A stretch of 64,000 nt of DNA, taken from positions 1 through 64,000 of the forward strand of contig JACQUZ010000049.1 in assembly GCA_016210055.1 (NCBI GenBank), written 5' to 3'. Below the pieces are notes generated by a model, which was given only the letters and a program-made list of their open reading frames with translations, did no database searches and was not told where the DNA came from. Of this stretch, positions 1 to 9,394 are shown in pieces (position 1 is the stretch's first letter; every line of letters starts with the position of its first letter). The position numbers and the translations under genes are program-made. Origin of the DNA: Deltaproteobacteria bacterium. GTDB taxonomy: Bacteria; Myxococcota_A; Polyangia; Haliangiales; SHYZ01.

Positions 1-2
1 AT

Positions 3-278
3 GACGAGCCCACCACCGGCCTGGATCCGCTGGCCACCGAGAATGTCGACCGAATGATTATCGACGTGGCGTCTCGCTTCAAGGTGACTTCCATTGTCAT
101 CTCTCACGACATGGCTTCGGTTTTCCGAATCGCGGATCGAATTGCGATGATTCATGAAGGGATAGTCGTCGAGGCGGGGAGCGTCGACCAGATCCGACAC
201 ACCACGAATGATTATGTTCGCCGTTTCATTACCACCTCGGGCGTCGGAGCGGCGGTGCGGGGACCTAGCCAGCCATGA
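3..278 (+). CDS. mlaF: ABC transporter ATP-binding protein, MlaF-like (C-terminal part only)
   Basis: The window opens inside this gene; the frame is open from base 3 to the stop at 276-278. The visible 91 residues begin at the Walker B/D-loop motif DEPTTGLDP and include the switch histidine in VISHDM. This is the C-terminal third of an ABC ATPase. It overlaps the following MCE-domain gene by 4 bases (ATGA), the usual order for MlaF followed by MlaD. From family knowledge, the ATPase powers phospholipid movement between inner and outer membranes; the substrate is inferred. The Walker A half lies outside the window. Confidence 0.8.
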   Translation, partial: DEPTTGLDPLATENVDRMIIDVASRFKVTSIVISHDMASVFRIADRIAMIHEGIVVEAGSVDQIRHTTNDYVRRFITTSGVGAAVRGPSQP

Positions 279-1846
279 AGCATGTTAGCGCGGGAATAAA
301 GATAGGTATTCTTGTCCTCGTTGCGGCGATCACGGGGTATTACACGTGGAAGGCGGTGGGCGAGCAGGCCTCGGGAGAGGGCGGCTATCGCCTGACGGCA
401 CGTTTCCGGGATGCCACGGGGCTGGCGAGCAAGTCGCGCGTCGTTATCGCTGGTCTTCCGATTGGAGAAATCACAGAACGGGAGCTGGAAGGTCGGCTTG
501 CGAAGATCACCGTGCGGGTTCGAAAAGGGACCCAGATTTGGTCCAACGCCGGGATCTACAAGAAATCGTCCTCCTTGCTTGGCGAGTATTACCTGGAGAT
601 TGATCCTGGGACTCCCGAGGAATTCACCGACGAGGGACAGCCGCCGCGAAAGAATCATCTACTCAAGGACAAGGATGCGATTTCCAACGTGTACGAAGCG
701 ACCTCGGCGGACGAGCTGATGCGCCGCATGGGGGAAACCCTACCGCGTGTCGATGAGGTGCTGGGCGAAATCAGGTCCCTCGCTGCCGACGCACGCCGCT
801 TGGTCAACGGTCCTGTGACCAACATGGCGAACAACCTGGACAAGAACATCGAGCAGGACGCCAAGCTGGTCCATAACATCCTCGAGCGCATGGACAAGGT
901 CCTGGCAACCGTGGACGTCATCGCGAGGGACGTGCGCAAGGTCACTGGCGGCGATCAGGTAGATCGGATCCTCGACAACGTCGAGGAAGTCTCCGCGCAG
1001 ATGAAGGAGCTCATCGCAGCGACCAAGACCGAGGTTGACCAAACGGGGGACAAGGTGCGCGAGAAGCTGGACCGCATTGACGAGGCGCTCGACGACATCC
1101 GGGACGCATTTGCATCCAGCGCGAGCATCGCCAAGAAGATCGACAGTGACGAAGGGACGCTCGGACGCCTGGTCAACGATCCCCAGATTGCGGACAACGT
1201 CGAATCAATCACTACCGATGCGGCCTCCTTTGTGAAAACCGCATTTGGCCTGCAAACTATCGTTGGCATTCGCTCTGAATACAACTTCTGGTCCACGTTG
1301 CGAAAAACGTACCTCTCGGTCGAGCTCCAGCCCCGGCCGGACAAGTACTACCTCGTCGAGCTGGTGGACGACCCGCGCGGCGCCGTGACCGAGACCATCG
1401 ACGTGGACCCTGCAACCGGAGAGCTGTCCAGGCGGGTGATCGTCGAGGACACGCTGCGGTTCACGTTCCAGTTCGCGAAGATTGTTGATCGCTACACCCT
1501 GAGGATTGGTCTTAAGGAGTCGACCGGCGGTATCGGCGTGGACGCTCGGTTCGGCGGCTTCACGCTGTCGGCAGACGCATTCGATGCCAAGTTCAACGTG
1601 CTGCCACGGCTCAAGCTCATGGCTGCCTATCAGTTCTTCAAATTTCTCTATGTTTACGCGGGAGTGGACGACATCCTGAATGACTTTGAAACCAGAACCG
1701 TGGCCAACCACTCGGTGGCCACAGGGTCCAAGAAATACGCCTTTGGGCGGGACGCATTTGGCGGTGTCATGCTCCGGTTCAACGATTCCGACCTGGCCGC
1801 GCTGTTGTTCATCGGTGGGTCTGCCTTGGCTGGGGCCGCAAACTGA
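275..1846 (+). CDS. mlaD: MCE/MlaD-family lipid-transport protein with an outer-membrane-like C-terminal domain
   Basis: 523 residues. An N-terminal membrane helix (about residues 8-26) anchors it in the inner membrane. The MCE domain follows (about 36-115, with the typical VVIAGLPIG and GEYYLEIDPG segments). Residues about 140-320 are strongly helical and charged and look like a coiled-coil needle. The last about 200 residues are rich in alternating hydrophobic/aromatic strands (YLSVELQP, YYLVELVDDP, YTLRIGL, FLYVYAGVDD) and resemble an outer-membrane barrel. The family carries lipids between membranes. The gene is translationally coupled to the ATPase in front. E. coli MlaD is much shorter (about 180 residues), so the extension is the notable part; the barrel reading is inference. 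Confidence 0.82.
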   Translation: MKHVSAGIKIGILVLVAAITGYYTWKAVGEQASGEGGYRLTARFRDATGLASKSRVVIAGLPIGEITERELEGRLAKITVRVRKGTQIWSNAGIYKKSSSLLGEYYLEIDPGTPEEFTDEGQPPRKNHLLKDKDAISNVYEATSADELMRRMGETLPRVDEVLGEIRSLAADARRLVNGPVTNMANNLDKNIEQDAKLVHNILERMDKVLATVDVIARDVRKVTGGDQVDRILDNVEEVSAQMKELIAATKTEVDQTGDKVREKLDRIDEALDDIRDAFASSASIAKKIDSDEGTLGRLVNDPQIADNVESITTDAASFVKTAFGLQTIVGIRSEYNFWSTLRKTYLSVELQPRPDKYYLVELVDDPRGAVTETIDVDPATGELSRRVIVEDTLRFTFQFAKIVDRYTLRIGLKESTGGIGVDARFGGFTLSADAFDAKFNVLPRLKLMAAYQFFKFLYVYAGVDDILNDFETRTVANHSVATGSKKYAFGRDAFGGVMLRFNDSDLAALLFIGGSALAGAAN

Positions 1847-1862
1847 CTTGCCCGGGTTTTGC

Positions 1863-1890
1863 TTGACACTTCCAAGCCCGCTTCTATAGT
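1863..1890 (+). promoter_or_regulatory. sigma70-type promoter for the yceD-rpmF-plsX-fab run
   Basis: TTGACA (1863-1868), a 16-bp spacer, then TATAGT (1885-1890). The -35 is a perfect match and the -10 matches 5 of 6. It lies just after the mlaD stop, and the predicted start of transcription (about 1897) leaves a leader of about 30 bases before the GTG start at 1928. It is the best promoter match seen in the window and probably drives yceD and at least rpmF, plsX and fabH. Confidence 0.75.
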
Positions 1891-1927
1891 ACGCAGTCTC
1901 GTTTTTTGCCCCAAGAGGAAGGTCCCA

Positions 1928-2491
1928 GTGCGTGAAGAGAACCCCATGATCGTCCACCTGCGCGAGATCCCGCGTGATGGACTGCGCTTGGAGTTCGATC
2001 TCTCCGGGGACTTTGCGAGAGAAGCTCTTGTGGAGACAGAGGCCGAGGCCGATTCGGCGCGTCTTCATGCCGAAGCGGAGCTGGAAAAAATCCTCCCCAA
2101 CGTTTCCTTGCGTGGGCACTTAAGAGGTGAGGTCACCATCCCGTGCAGCCGCTGTACGGCCCCAGCTCGTCTCGACATCGACGTACCTCTTCGGATGATA
2201 TTCGTGCCGCGCGGCGAAGGGGAAGGGGAGGCAACACCCGGTGAGCCTGAAATCGAAGGGGAGCCCGCCGAAGAAGATCTCGATCTCGCCACCTATTCGA
2301 ATGACCGGCTCGACCTCGGCCAAGTCCTGCGGGAACAGCTGCTCCTACAACTTCCCATCGCTCATCTCTGTCGCGACGACTGCAAGGGGCTTTGCCCGCA
2401 ATGCGGCAAGGATCTAAATGAAGGACCCTGTGGCTGCCCGCCCGCCTCAAAGGACGAGCGCTGGGCGGCGCTCAGGCAAGTGAAATTGTAA
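1928..2491 (+). CDS. yceD: YceD/DUF177 family protein
   Basis: 187 residues from GTG 1928. The start was chosen because GAGGAAGG sits 5-6 bases in front and because upstream codons overlap the promoter; an internal ATG at 1946 is the alternative. The family has an acidic central stretch (here a Glu-rich segment near residues 95-120) and a C-terminal cysteine cluster (CRDDCKGLCPQCG, GPCGC), both visible. The protein is linked to ribosomal large-subunit/23S rRNA accumulation in E. coli and sits directly before rpmF in most bacteria, as here. The exact biochemical role is not settled. Confidence 0.88.
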   Translation: MREENPMIVHLREIPRDGLRLEFDLSGDFAREALVETEAEADSARLHAEAELEKILPNVSLRGHLRGEVTIPCSRCTAPARLDIDVPLRMIFVPRGEGEGEATPGEPEIEGEPAEEDLDLATYSNDRLDLGQVLREQLLLQLPIAHLCRDDCKGLCPQCGKDLNEGPCGCPPASKDERWAALRQVKL

Positions 2492-2520
2492 GTTCATCAA
2501 CACCAAAGGAACGGTGACAC

Positions 2521-2712
2521 ATGGCAGTTCAAAAGCGTCGGCAGTCCCATGCGAGAAGCGCGCGGCGTAGAGCACAGTGGCGAGCGTCGGTAAAGGTACC
2601 GAACGTGACGTCTTGTCCCAGGTGCCAGGCTCCCAAGGCTTCCCACCGTGTCTGTCTGGAATGCGGCTACTATGATGGGGAAAAGATCCTGACGGTCGAG
2701 GAGACGGAGTAG
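2521..2712 (+). CDS. rpmF: 50S ribosomal protein L32
   Basis: 63 residues beginning MAVQKRRQSHARSARRRAQ, the L32 signature, with a four-cysteine zinc ribbon (CPRC and CLEC). Length matches the family. AAAGGA precedes the ATG. It sits 29 bases after yceD and 20 bases before plsX, the common yceD-rpmF-plsX arrangement linking ribosome assembly with lipid synthesis. It packs into the large subunit near the exit-tunnel face. Confidence 0.97.
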   Translation: MAVQKRRQSHARSARRRAQWRASVKVPNVTSCPRCQAPKASHRVCLECGYYDGEKILTVEETE

Positions 2713-2732
2713 CGCCCGACAAGCGGCTGCCC

Positions 2733-3830
2733 ATGCGACGCATCGCCGTCGACGCGATGGGTGGTGACCGTTCTCCGACGGTAGAGATTTCGGCTTCCCT
2801 GGCTGCCGTGCGGGGAGCCGCGTCCTTGCGCGTTGTCCTCGTCGGTGACGAGGAGCTCATCAAGGATGGTCTTGTCCGCCTAGGAGCCCGCCACGAGCGT
2901 CGGATATCCGTCCGACACGCTTCTCAGGTTATTGACATGGATGATTCGCCCTCACGCGCGGTGCGCGCCAAGAGGGATTCGTCGATGCGTGCCTGCTTTG
3001 AGCTCGTCAAGGCAGGGGAAGCCGACGCCATCGTGTCGGCGGGAAACTCCGGCGCCATGTTGGCGTGTGCTCTCCTCGTGCTTGGGAGGATCCCGGGAGT
3101 CCTTCGGCCGGGGATCGTGACCACGTTTCCGACTCTGCGGGGGGCGTGCGTCCTCTGCGATGTGGGTGCGAACGTGGATCCCAAGCCCGAGGTTGTCGCC
3201 CAACTCGCCGTGCTCGGGGCTGCTGCAGCGGAGGTCCTCTTGGGCAGGCGTCGCCCTCGGGTTGGACTTCTCTCGAACGGGGAAGAGGAGTCGAAGGGGA
3301 CAGCACGGATTCGCGAGGCGCACGCGCTCATTCAGTCCTTGGCCAGAAGCCCTGGGGCTGAGCTCGAGTACGTGGGCCCGGTTGAGGGAAAGGACGTCTT
3401 CGGCGGACAGATCGACGTGCTGGCGGCCGACGGGTTTTCCGGAAACGTAGTGCTCAAGACGGCAGAAGGCGCAGCTCAGTCGTTTCTCGACTTGCTCGAT
3501 CAGGCGCTCTCGTCCTCGCTCATGGCTCGGGTTGGAGCGGTCCTCGCCGGGCGAGCTGTGCGCGCGCTGCGGCGCAGGATGGACTACGCCGAAACGGGTG
3601 GGGCGCCACTCTTGGGAGTCCGCGGTGTGGTGGTGATGGCTCACGGTCGATCGAGCCCGCGTGCCCTGGAGAACGCCATCCTAGCCGCCCAGCGTCATGT
3701 CGACGACGGGCTCACCCAAAAGGTGGCGGCTGCCATTTCACGGCACGCTGGGGTATGGTCCGCCATGGACGACGCTTCGGTCCCGGGCATCAAAAAGGGT
3801 ATCGGAGACGAAGGAAGGCACGACCAATGA
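2733..3830 (+). CDS. plsX: Phosphate acyltransferase PlsX
   Basis: 365 residues, close to the family length of about 330-360. It begins MRRIAVDAMGGDRSP, the PlsX N-terminal signature, and contains SAGNSGAML and DVGANVDPKP. It makes acyl-phosphate from acyl-ACP and phosphate, which feeds PlsY in phospholipid synthesis, and works peripherally at the inner membrane. Its stop overlaps the fabH start (ATGA at 3827-3830), so the two are translationally coupled. No oddities. Confidence 0.96.
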   Translation: MRRIAVDAMGGDRSPTVEISASLAAVRGAASLRVVLVGDEELIKDGLVRLGARHERRISVRHASQVIDMDDSPSRAVRAKRDSSMRACFELVKAGEADAIVSAGNSGAMLACALLVLGRIPGVLRPGIVTTFPTLRGACVLCDVGANVDPKPEVVAQLAVLGAAAAEVLLGRRRPRVGLLSNGEEESKGTARIREAHALIQSLARSPGAELEYVGPVEGKDVFGGQIDVLAADGFSGNVVLKTAEGAAQSFLDLLDQALSSSLMARVGAVLAGRAVRALRRRMDYAETGGAPLLGVRGVVVMAHGRSSPRALENAILAAQRHVDDGLTQKVAAAISRHAGVWSAMDDASVPGIKKGIGDEGRHDQ

Positions 3831-4822
3831 TTCAGACCAAGATTCTCGGGACAGGGCGGGCAGTTCCTGGCCAGGTGCTCACCAACTTTGACCTCGAGAA
3901 AATCGTGGAGACCAGCGATGCCTGGATTACCGAGCGAACCGGCATCAAGGAGCGCCGTATTCTCGAGAAAGATCGTGCGACTAGCGACTTGGCCGCCGAG
4001 GCGGGGCTTGCTGCGTGTGAGGCGGCCGGCATTAGCCCAAAGGAGATTGACTGCATCCTCGTGGGGACTGTGACCCCAGATGTCCCCATGCCCGCGACGG
4101 CTGTGTACGTCCAGCGAAGAATGGGAGTTCCGCCCTGTGCCGCGTTTGACCTGTCGGCTGCGTGCGCGGGCTTCCTTTATGGCTTGACGATCGGCGATGC
4201 CTTTGTGAAAAACCGGCAGTTCAAGCGCGTCCTGGTGATTGGGGTGGAGATCCTCTCGCGAATCCTTGACTGGAAGGACCGCAACACGTGCGTGCTGTTC
4301 GGCGATGGCGCAGGGGCAGTGGTCTTGGGGCCCAGTGAGCAGGCGCCTGGAGAGCGCCTGCGCGGTATTCTGTCGACCCATATCTATGCCGACGGCACGG
4401 GTGCCGAGGCGCTCTCGATTCCAGCGGGCGGTTCACGCAACCCCACCTCGGCGACGACCTTGGCCGATAACCTCCACTGCGTGAAGATGAACGGCAAGAC
4501 GGTTTTCACGAACGCGGTGCGGAATATTTCGGCCAGTTGCATGGTCGCCCTCGAGACCAACAACATGACCGCGCCCGAAGTCGACATGGTCGTCGCGCAC
4601 CAGGCAAACCTGCGCATTCTAGAGGGGGTCTCGCAGCGGTGCGGGCTCCCCCTGGAGAAGTTCTACTTGAACATCCACAAGTACGGGAACACGTCGTCGG
4701 CTTCGATTCCCATCGCGCTGGACGAAGCGGTGCGCGAGGGGAAGATCAAGCCAGGCATGTTGCTCCTGTTTTGCGCGCTGGGCGCGGGCTTCTCCTGGGG
4801 CTCAGCTCTCGTGAGGTGGTAG
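3827..4822 (+). CDS. fabH: 3-oxoacyl-ACP synthase III (KAS III)
   Basis: 331 residues. The start at 3827 overlaps the plsX stop; an in-frame upstream ATG at 3755 is inside plsX and was rejected. The catalytic triad is visible: Cys113 in SAACAGF, His258 in VAHQAN and Asn288 in YGNTSSAS. It condenses acetyl-CoA (or a branched starter) with malonyl-ACP to start fatty-acid chains in the cytoplasm. It is followed two bases later by fabD, which supplies its malonyl-ACP. Confidence 0.97.
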   Translation: MIQTKILGTGRAVPGQVLTNFDLEKIVETSDAWITERTGIKERRILEKDRATSDLAAEAGLAACEAAGISPKEIDCILVGTVTPDVPMPATAVYVQRRMGVPPCAAFDLSAACAGFLYGLTIGDAFVKNRQFKRVLVIGVEILSRILDWKDRNTCVLFGDGAGAVVLGPSEQAPGERLRGILSTHIYADGTGAEALSIPAGGSRNPTSATTLADNLHCVKMNGKTVFTNAVRNISASCMVALETNNMTAPEVDMVVAHQANLRILEGVSQRCGLPLEKFYLNIHKYGNTSSASIPIALDEAVREGKIKPGMLLLFCALGAGFSWGSALVRW

Positions 4823-4824
4823 TC

Positions 4825-5754
4825 ATGGCATTGACCGCACTGCTTTTCCCTGGGCAGGGTTCTCAGCGCGTCGGGATGGGGAAGGAGCTGGCGCGCGAGT
4901 TCGAGGTGGCGCGTCGGGTTTTCGAAGAGGCCGACGCCACGCTGGGCTTTTCTATTTCCAAGCTTTGCTGGGAGGGCCCCGAGGATGACCTCGTCCTAAC
5001 GGCGCACACGCAGCCGGCGATCCTCACCAATTCGATCGCCGTGCTGCGGACGCTCGAAAAAGAGAAGGGGCTCGTCTTCGGCGCTTGTGCCGGTCATTCC
5101 CTGGGGGAGTTCTCCGCGCTCGTCGCAGCAGGAGCGCTCTCCTTTGCAGACGCCGTGAGGCTGGTGCACCTTCGCGGGCGGGCGATGCAAGAGGCAGTGG
5201 CCCAAGGCGTCGGCGCCATGGCCGCATTGATGGGTCTTTCTCCCGAGGACGTCTCCCTGATCTGCAAGGAGGTTGCCCATGGAGAGATCGTAGCGCCCGC
5301 AAACCTGAACGGCGCCGGACAAGTGGTGATTGCGGGGCATGCAGGCGCCGTCGACCGAGCGATCTCATTGGCCAGGCAGCGGGGAGCCAAGCGCGCTGTT
5401 CCGCTCAATGTGAGCGCCCCCTTTCACTGCGCGCTCATGGCAAGTGCGGCAGAGCGGCTGGCACGTGAGCTTGCGCCCGTCCATGTTGGCCCCCTTTGCG
5501 TACCCGTGATCACCAACGTGGAGGCCACTCCCAACCACGACGCTGGCCGCGTGAAGGATCTATTGATTCGGCAGGTCACAGCGCCGGTCAAGTGGGAGGA
5601 CTCGGTGAAATCCTTGGCCAAGATGGGGTGCGAGATCGGTCTCGAGCTCGGTTCTGGCGCCGTCTTGTCGGGGCTCGTCAAGAGGATCTCACCCTCGATA
5701 CGGGTGACGACGATCGGAGAGCCGCACGAAGTAGCGGCGTGGCCAAAGGCATAG
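4825..5754 (+). CDS. fabD: Malonyl-CoA:ACP transacylase
   Basis: 309 residues from ATG 4825; the open frame runs further upstream inside fabH, but homology begins at [14 protein letters not shown]. The nucleophile Ser92 is in GHSLGE and the partner His201 in SAPFHCALM. It loads malonyl groups on ACP. It lies in the core fab run, two bases after fabH, and is followed 11 bases later by fabG. Length is normal for the family. Confidence 0.97.
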   Translation: MALTALLFPGQGSQRVGMGKELAREFEVARRVFEEADATLGFSISKLCWEGPEDDLVLTAHTQPAILTNSIAVLRTLEKEKGLVFGACAGHSLGEFSALVAAGALSFADAVRLVHLRGRAMQEAVAQGVGAMAALMGLSPEDVSLICKEVAHGEIVAPANLNGAGQVVIAGHAGAVDRAISLARQRGAKRAVPLNVSAPFHCALMASAAERLARELAPVHVGPLCVPVITNVEATPNHDAGRVKDLLIRQVTAPVKWEDSVKSLAKMGCEIGLELGSGAVLSGLVKRISPSIRVTTIGEPHEVAAWPKA

Positions 5755-5765
5755 CGGAGATAAGC

Positions 5766-6527
5766 ATGACTTGTGACAAGGCACTCTCGGGGAAGGTGGC
5801 GCTCGTCACCGGCGCTTCTCGCGGAATCGGCCGCGCCATTGCCGTCGCCCTCGGCAGGCGGGGCGCATGCGTGGTGGTCAACTACCAGGCGCGGGAGGAG
5901 GCGGCGCGCGAGACGGCGGAGCAGGTTCGGGCCGCCGGCGGCGAGGCGATGGTCCTGCCTTTCGACGTAGGGGATACCAGCGCGGTCGAGCGAGCGGTTA
6001 AGCAGGTCGCCGAGCAGCACGGCCGCCTGGACATCCTCGTCAACAACGCGGCGGTTGCCATCGACGGCCTCCTCCTCCGACTGAAGGAGGAAGACTGGAG
6101 ACGCACCCTAGATGTCAACCTCACCTCCGTGTTCGCATGCTGCAAGGCAGCCAGCCGCCACCTGCTCAAGGCCAAGGAAGGCGGGCGTATCATCAACGTG
6201 ACGTCGGTGGTCGGCGAGATGGGAAACACGGGGCAAGTGGCCTATGTCGCGGCGAAGTCGGGTGTCATCGGGATCACCAAGACGCTGGCGAGGGAACTTG
6301 CGTCGCGTGGCGTCACCGTAAATGCGGTGTCTCCTGGGTTCATCGAAACCGACATGACGGCGGCCAGCGTCCAGGGGGAAGCGAAAGAGGCCCTCTTGGC
6401 CAGCATCCCGCTGGGACGCATCGGCAGGCCAGAAGAGGTCGCTCCAGTGGTAGCATTCCTCGCGGGACCCGAAGGAAGCTACATAACAGGGCAAGTGATC
6501 CGCGTAAACGGCGGTCTCTTGATGTAG
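5766..6527 (+). CDS. fabG: 3-oxoacyl-ACP reductase
   Basis: 253 residues. The start at ATG 5766 puts the Rossmann motif TGASRGIG at residues 15-22; the longer upstream frame lies in fabD. The short-chain dehydrogenase tetrad is complete: Asn118, Ser147 (VTSVVG), Tyr160 and Lys164 (YVAAK). NNAA follows strand 4. It reduces 3-oxoacyl-ACP with NADPH. A GGAGATAA stretch in front of the ATG gives a modest ribosome site. It is followed by a 123-base gap and then acpP. Confidence 0.96.
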   Translation: MTCDKALSGKVALVTGASRGIGRAIAVALGRRGACVVVNYQAREEAARETAEQVRAAGGEAMVLPFDVGDTSAVERAVKQVAEQHGRLDILVNNAAVAIDGLLLRLKEEDWRRTLDVNLTSVFACCKAASRHLLKAKEGGRIINVTSVVGEMGNTGQVAYVAAKSGVIGITKTLARELASRGVTVNAVSPGFIETDMTAASVQGEAKEALLASIPLGRIGRPEEVAPVVAFLAGPEGSYITGQVIRVNGGLLM

Positions 6528-6650
6528 AGTACGAGCGCTTTCGGCCCGCTGGGCAGGCGCCGCCAGCGCCACCGCGTGCAGGGAAAGCGAAAGAAAGCCA
6601 GCGGAAGCCAGGCAATCACAATAAAAACCGCAACAAGAGGAATAACCAGC

Positions 6651-6893
6651 ATGGACGTCCAACAAATCGAATCAAAGGTGAGAGACATCATCTGCGCCCA
6701 GCTCGAGGTTTCACCGGACCAGGTCAAGGGGGCAGCTTCGTTCGTCGATGATCTCAAGGCCGACTCGCTTGCCGTGGTCGAGCTCGTGCTTGCGCTCGAG
6801 GAGGCCTTCAAGATCGAGATCCCAGACGAGGATACGGAGCAGATCAAGACCGTCCAGGATGCGATCGACTACATCAAGGCTCACGCGAAGTAA
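6651..6893 (+). CDS. acpP: Acyl carrier protein
   Basis: 80 residues from ATG 6651, with AAGAGG about 9 bases in front; upstream in-frame codons are not ACP-like. The phosphopantetheine attachment motif DSL is at residues 38-40 (Ser39), and the protein is acidic and helical as expected. It carries growing acyl chains for fabH/fabF/fabG. It has its own spacers on both sides (123 bases before, 95 after), which would allow separate high-level expression as is common for acpP. Confidence 0.96.
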   Translation: MDVQQIESKVRDIICAQLEVSPDQVKGAASFVDDLKADSLAVVELVLALEEAFKIEIPDEDTEQIKTVQDAIDYIKAHAK

Positions 6894-6935
6894 GGGAGCC
6901 AAAAGCTGTCGGCGGTCAGCGTCTGCGAAAAAGCC

Positions 6936-6970
<35 letters not shown>

Positions 6971-6988
6971 AGAACCGCGAGGAGTCGC

Positions 6989-8239
6989 ATGCGAAGGGTC
7001 GTGATCACAGGTATTGGGCTCGTCACGCCGATCGGAATTGGCGTCGACGAGAACTGGCAGTCGCTGTTGACAGGCAGGAGTGGGATTGGACCGATCACGC
7101 AGTTCGATTGCTCGCAGATGGCAACTCGGTTCGCGGGCGAGGTCAAGGACTTCGACCCGACCCGATGGATCGACAAGCGAGAGGTGAAGACCATCGACCG
7201 TTTTCTCCAGTTCGCTGTGGTTGCCGGCAAGCTCGCCCTGGAGGACAGCGGCCTGCCTCCCAAGCTCGAGGGGGATGATGCGGAGCGAGCCGGTTGCTAC
7301 GTCGGTGCGGGCCTGGGTGGCATCATCAATATCGAGAAGACGCACCTGGCCTACCTCGAGAAAGGGGCGCGTCACGGTTTTTCCCCGTACTTCGTGCCAG
7401 GAATCATCGTGAACCTGGCCCCCGGACAGCTCTCGATTAGGCACAATCTCCGCGGCCCATGCCTTTCGCACGTGTCCGCTTGCTCAACCGGCGCCCACTC
7501 GATCGGTGAGGCCATGCGCGCCATTCAACATGACACGTGCGACGTCATGGTGGCGGGCGGCTGTGAGGCCACCGTCAGCGTGCTCGCTGTCGGCGGCTTC
7601 AACGCCGCACGTGCGTTGTCCACGCGCAATGAGGATCCACAGCGCGCTTCTCGTCCGTTCGACTCGGAGCGCGACGGTTTCGTCATTGCCGAAGGCGCGG
7701 GCGTGCTCGTGCTCGAAGAGCTTGCCCACGCCAAGCGGCGAGGAGCTCGCATTTACGCCGAGCTCAAGGGGTACGCGGCGACGGCGGACGCGCACCATAT
7801 CACCGCCCCTGCGCCGGAAGGGGAGGGCGCACAGCGCTGCATGCGGCTTGTCTTGCGCGACGCGAAACTTCCTCCGGAAGCGATCGGGTACATCAACGCC
7901 CACGGCACGTCGACCAAGTTCAACGACGCCTCTGAGAGCTTTGCCGTCAAGAAGGTCTTTGGCGACCACGCGTATAAGCTCGCCATGTCGTCCACGAAGT
8001 CCATGACTGGCCACACGCTGGGTGCAGCTGGAGGAATCGAGACTGCATACTCGGCGCTCGCACTTTCGCGAAACGTGTTGCCCCCGACGACGAACTACGA
8101 GAACCCGGATCCCGAGTGCGATCTGGACTATATCCCCAATCAGCCGCGTGAGCTGCGGGTGGAAGCCGTGCTCTCGAACAGCTTCGGATTTGGGGGCACC
8201 AACGCGGCGCTGGTGCTCACCCGTTACAGGGGAGATTAG
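6989..8239 (+). CDS. fabF: 3-oxoacyl-ACP synthase II (KAS II)
   Basis: 416 residues starting [16 protein letters not shown]. The catalytic Cys165 lies in SACSTGAH; the two histidines are in NAHGTST and [18 protein letters not shown] precedes the ATG by 5 bases. It elongates acyl-ACP by condensation with malonyl-ACP. It completes the set fabH-fabD-fabG-acpP-fabF; the dehydratase and enoyl reductase are not in this window. Its stop is two bases before rpiB. Confidence 0.97.
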   Translation: MRRVVITGIGLVTPIGIGVDENWQSLLTGRSGIGPITQFDCSQMATRFAGEVKDFDPTRWIDKREVKTIDRFLQFAVVAGKLALEDSGLPPKLEGDDAERAGCYVGAGLGGIINIEKTHLAYLEKGARHGFSPYFVPGIIVNLAPGQLSIRHNLRGPCLSHVSACSTGAHSIGEAMRAIQHDTCDVMVAGGCEATVSVLAVGGFNAARALSTRNEDPQRASRPFDSERDGFVIAEGAGVLVLEELAHAKRRGARIYAELKGYAATADAHHITAPAPEGEGAQRCMRLVLRDAKLPPEAIGYINAHGTSTKFNDASESFAVKKVFGDHAYKLAMSSTKSMTGHTLGAAGGIETAYSALALSRNVLPPTTNYENPDPECDLDYIPNQPRELRVEAVLSNSFGFGGTNAALVLTRYRGD

Positions 8240-8241
8240 CC

Positions 8242-8685
8242 ATGAAGTGGTATGTCGGGTCGGATCATGCCGGGGTGATGCTCAAGAAATCCCTGGTGGA
8301 AAACCTCCGCGCGCTCGGAGATGAGGTCGCCGATTTCGGGCCGGACAACGGCGACGAGGTGGTCGATTACCCAGATTATGGTGAGAAGGTGGCGCGTGCC
8401 GTCGCCGAGCGTGGGGATGGCCTGGGCCTCTTGGTCTGCGGTACCGGGATTGGCATTTCAATCGCTGCCAACAAGATCCCGGGGGTGAGGGCAGCCCGCG
8501 TCACGGATACATACAGCGCCCGGTTGGCCCGCGAGCACAACGACGCGAATGTCCTGTGCCTGGGTGAGAGGGTGACAGGCCCCGGGGTCGCCGAGGACAT
8601 CGTGCGCATTTTTCGGGATACGCCTTTCGCCGGCGGGCGACACAAGCGCCGGATCGACAAGATCGCCGCGCTGGACAAGCGATGA
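8242..8685 (+). CDS. rpiB: Ribose-5-phosphate isomerase B
   Basis: 147 residues with GSDHAG (residues 6-11), the active-site Cys66 in CGTGIGIS and His99 in REHND. It interconverts ribose-5-phosphate and ribulose-5-phosphate, the sugar phosphate used downstream by RibB, so its place between the fab and rib genes fits a precursor role (inference). It overlaps nrdR by 4 bases (ATGA). Confidence 0.95.
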   Translation: MKWYVGSDHAGVMLKKSLVENLRALGDEVADFGPDNGDEVVDYPDYGEKVARAVAERGDGLGLLVCGTGIGISIAANKIPGVRAARVTDTYSARLAREHNDANVLCLGERVTGPGVAEDIVRIFRDTPFAGGRHKRRIDKIAALDKR

Positions 8686-9182
8686 AGTGCCCTTTCTGCG
8701 CGTCCATCTCTGACAAGGTCATTGACTCCCGCCAGTCAAAAGATGGCGCCGAGATTCGGAGGCGGCGCGAGTGCGAGGAATGCGCCAGGCGCTTCACCAC
8801 GTACGAGCGGATCGAGGACGCACTTCCGCTGGTCATTAAGAAGGATGGGAGACGGGAACCCTTTGACCGCGCCAAGCTCGTGGGGGGATTGAAGCACGCG
8901 TGCGCAAAGCGTCCAGTGCCTCTCGAGACGCTCGAGCAGCTCGCCTTGGATGTGGAACGAGAGGTCGGTGAGCTCGGCGAAAAGGAGATCGAGTCCAAGT
9001 CGATCGGAGAGCGGGTGCTTCCCAGGCTCCGCCTCCTCGACGAAGTGGCCTATGTCCGCTTCGCCTCTATCTATCGCTCGTTCCGCGACGTGGACGAGTT
9101 TCTGAACGAGGTGTCCGAGCTCATGAAAACGCGAGCCACGGGCGCTGCCTCTATCCGGAATTCAGGCCGGATCTCTGGGTAG
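8682..9182 (+). CDS. nrdR: Transcriptional repressor NrdR
   Basis: 166 residues: N-terminal zinc ribbon (Cys3, Cys6, Cys31, Cys34) followed by an ATP-cone domain (from about residue 46, [13 protein letters not shown]). NrdR represses ribonucleotide reductase genes by sensing ATP/dATP. It is coupled to rpiB by a 4-base overlap. The nrdR-ribD neighbourhood is widespread. No nrd gene or NrdR box is visible in the window. Length is slightly above the usual 150-155 residues because of a short C-terminal tail. Confidence 0.95.
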   Translation: MKCPFCASISDKVIDSRQSKDGAEIRRRRECEECARRFTTYERIEDALPLVIKKDGRREPFDRAKLVGGLKHACAKRPVPLETLEQLALDVEREVGELGEKEIESKSIGERVLPRLRLLDEVAYVRFASIYRSFRDVDEFLNEVSELMKTRATGAASIRNSGRISG

Positions 9183-9187
9183 GAGCG

Positions 9188-9349
9188 TCAGTACGCAATC
9201 CCCAGGATCTGGGCGGAGATGGCTGAGCCGCGATAGGCCATGGAGTAGCCGTCGGCGATGCGAGGATCGCATGGACAGTCGGAGCCGGGGATGTAAGCGG
9301 CGCCCTGGCCGGCGCGATCGCCGTCATAGCAGCCGACGATGCTGGTCTT
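9188..9349 (-). pseudogene. Possible decayed C-terminal gene fragment on the minus strand
   Basis: In the 212-base gap between nrdR and ribD the minus strand holds a 53-codon open stretch with protein-like composition (segments GCYDGDRAGQGAAYIPG, SDCPCDPRIADGY, AYRGSAISAQILGIAY) ending in a stop at 9188-9190. It follows an in-frame TGA at 9350-9352 and has no ATG/GTG/TTG near its beginning. It therefore looks like the tail of a lost Cys-containing protein rather than a working gene. I cannot name a family. Chance coding potential in high-GC DNA is the alternative. Confidence 0.3.
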
Positions 9350-9394
9350 TCAGTGTGCAGTGAAGAGGCATCTTCGTGTGTCATATTCACTTTC

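Noticed and set aside
1205..2119. 304-codon minus-strand open frame
   Set aside because: It crosses the mlaD end, the near-consensus promoter and the yceD start; no plausible function.
9183..9394. FMN riboswitch before ribD
   Set aside because: The conserved RFN-element blocks are not present in the gap, and ribD is probably read through from nrdR.
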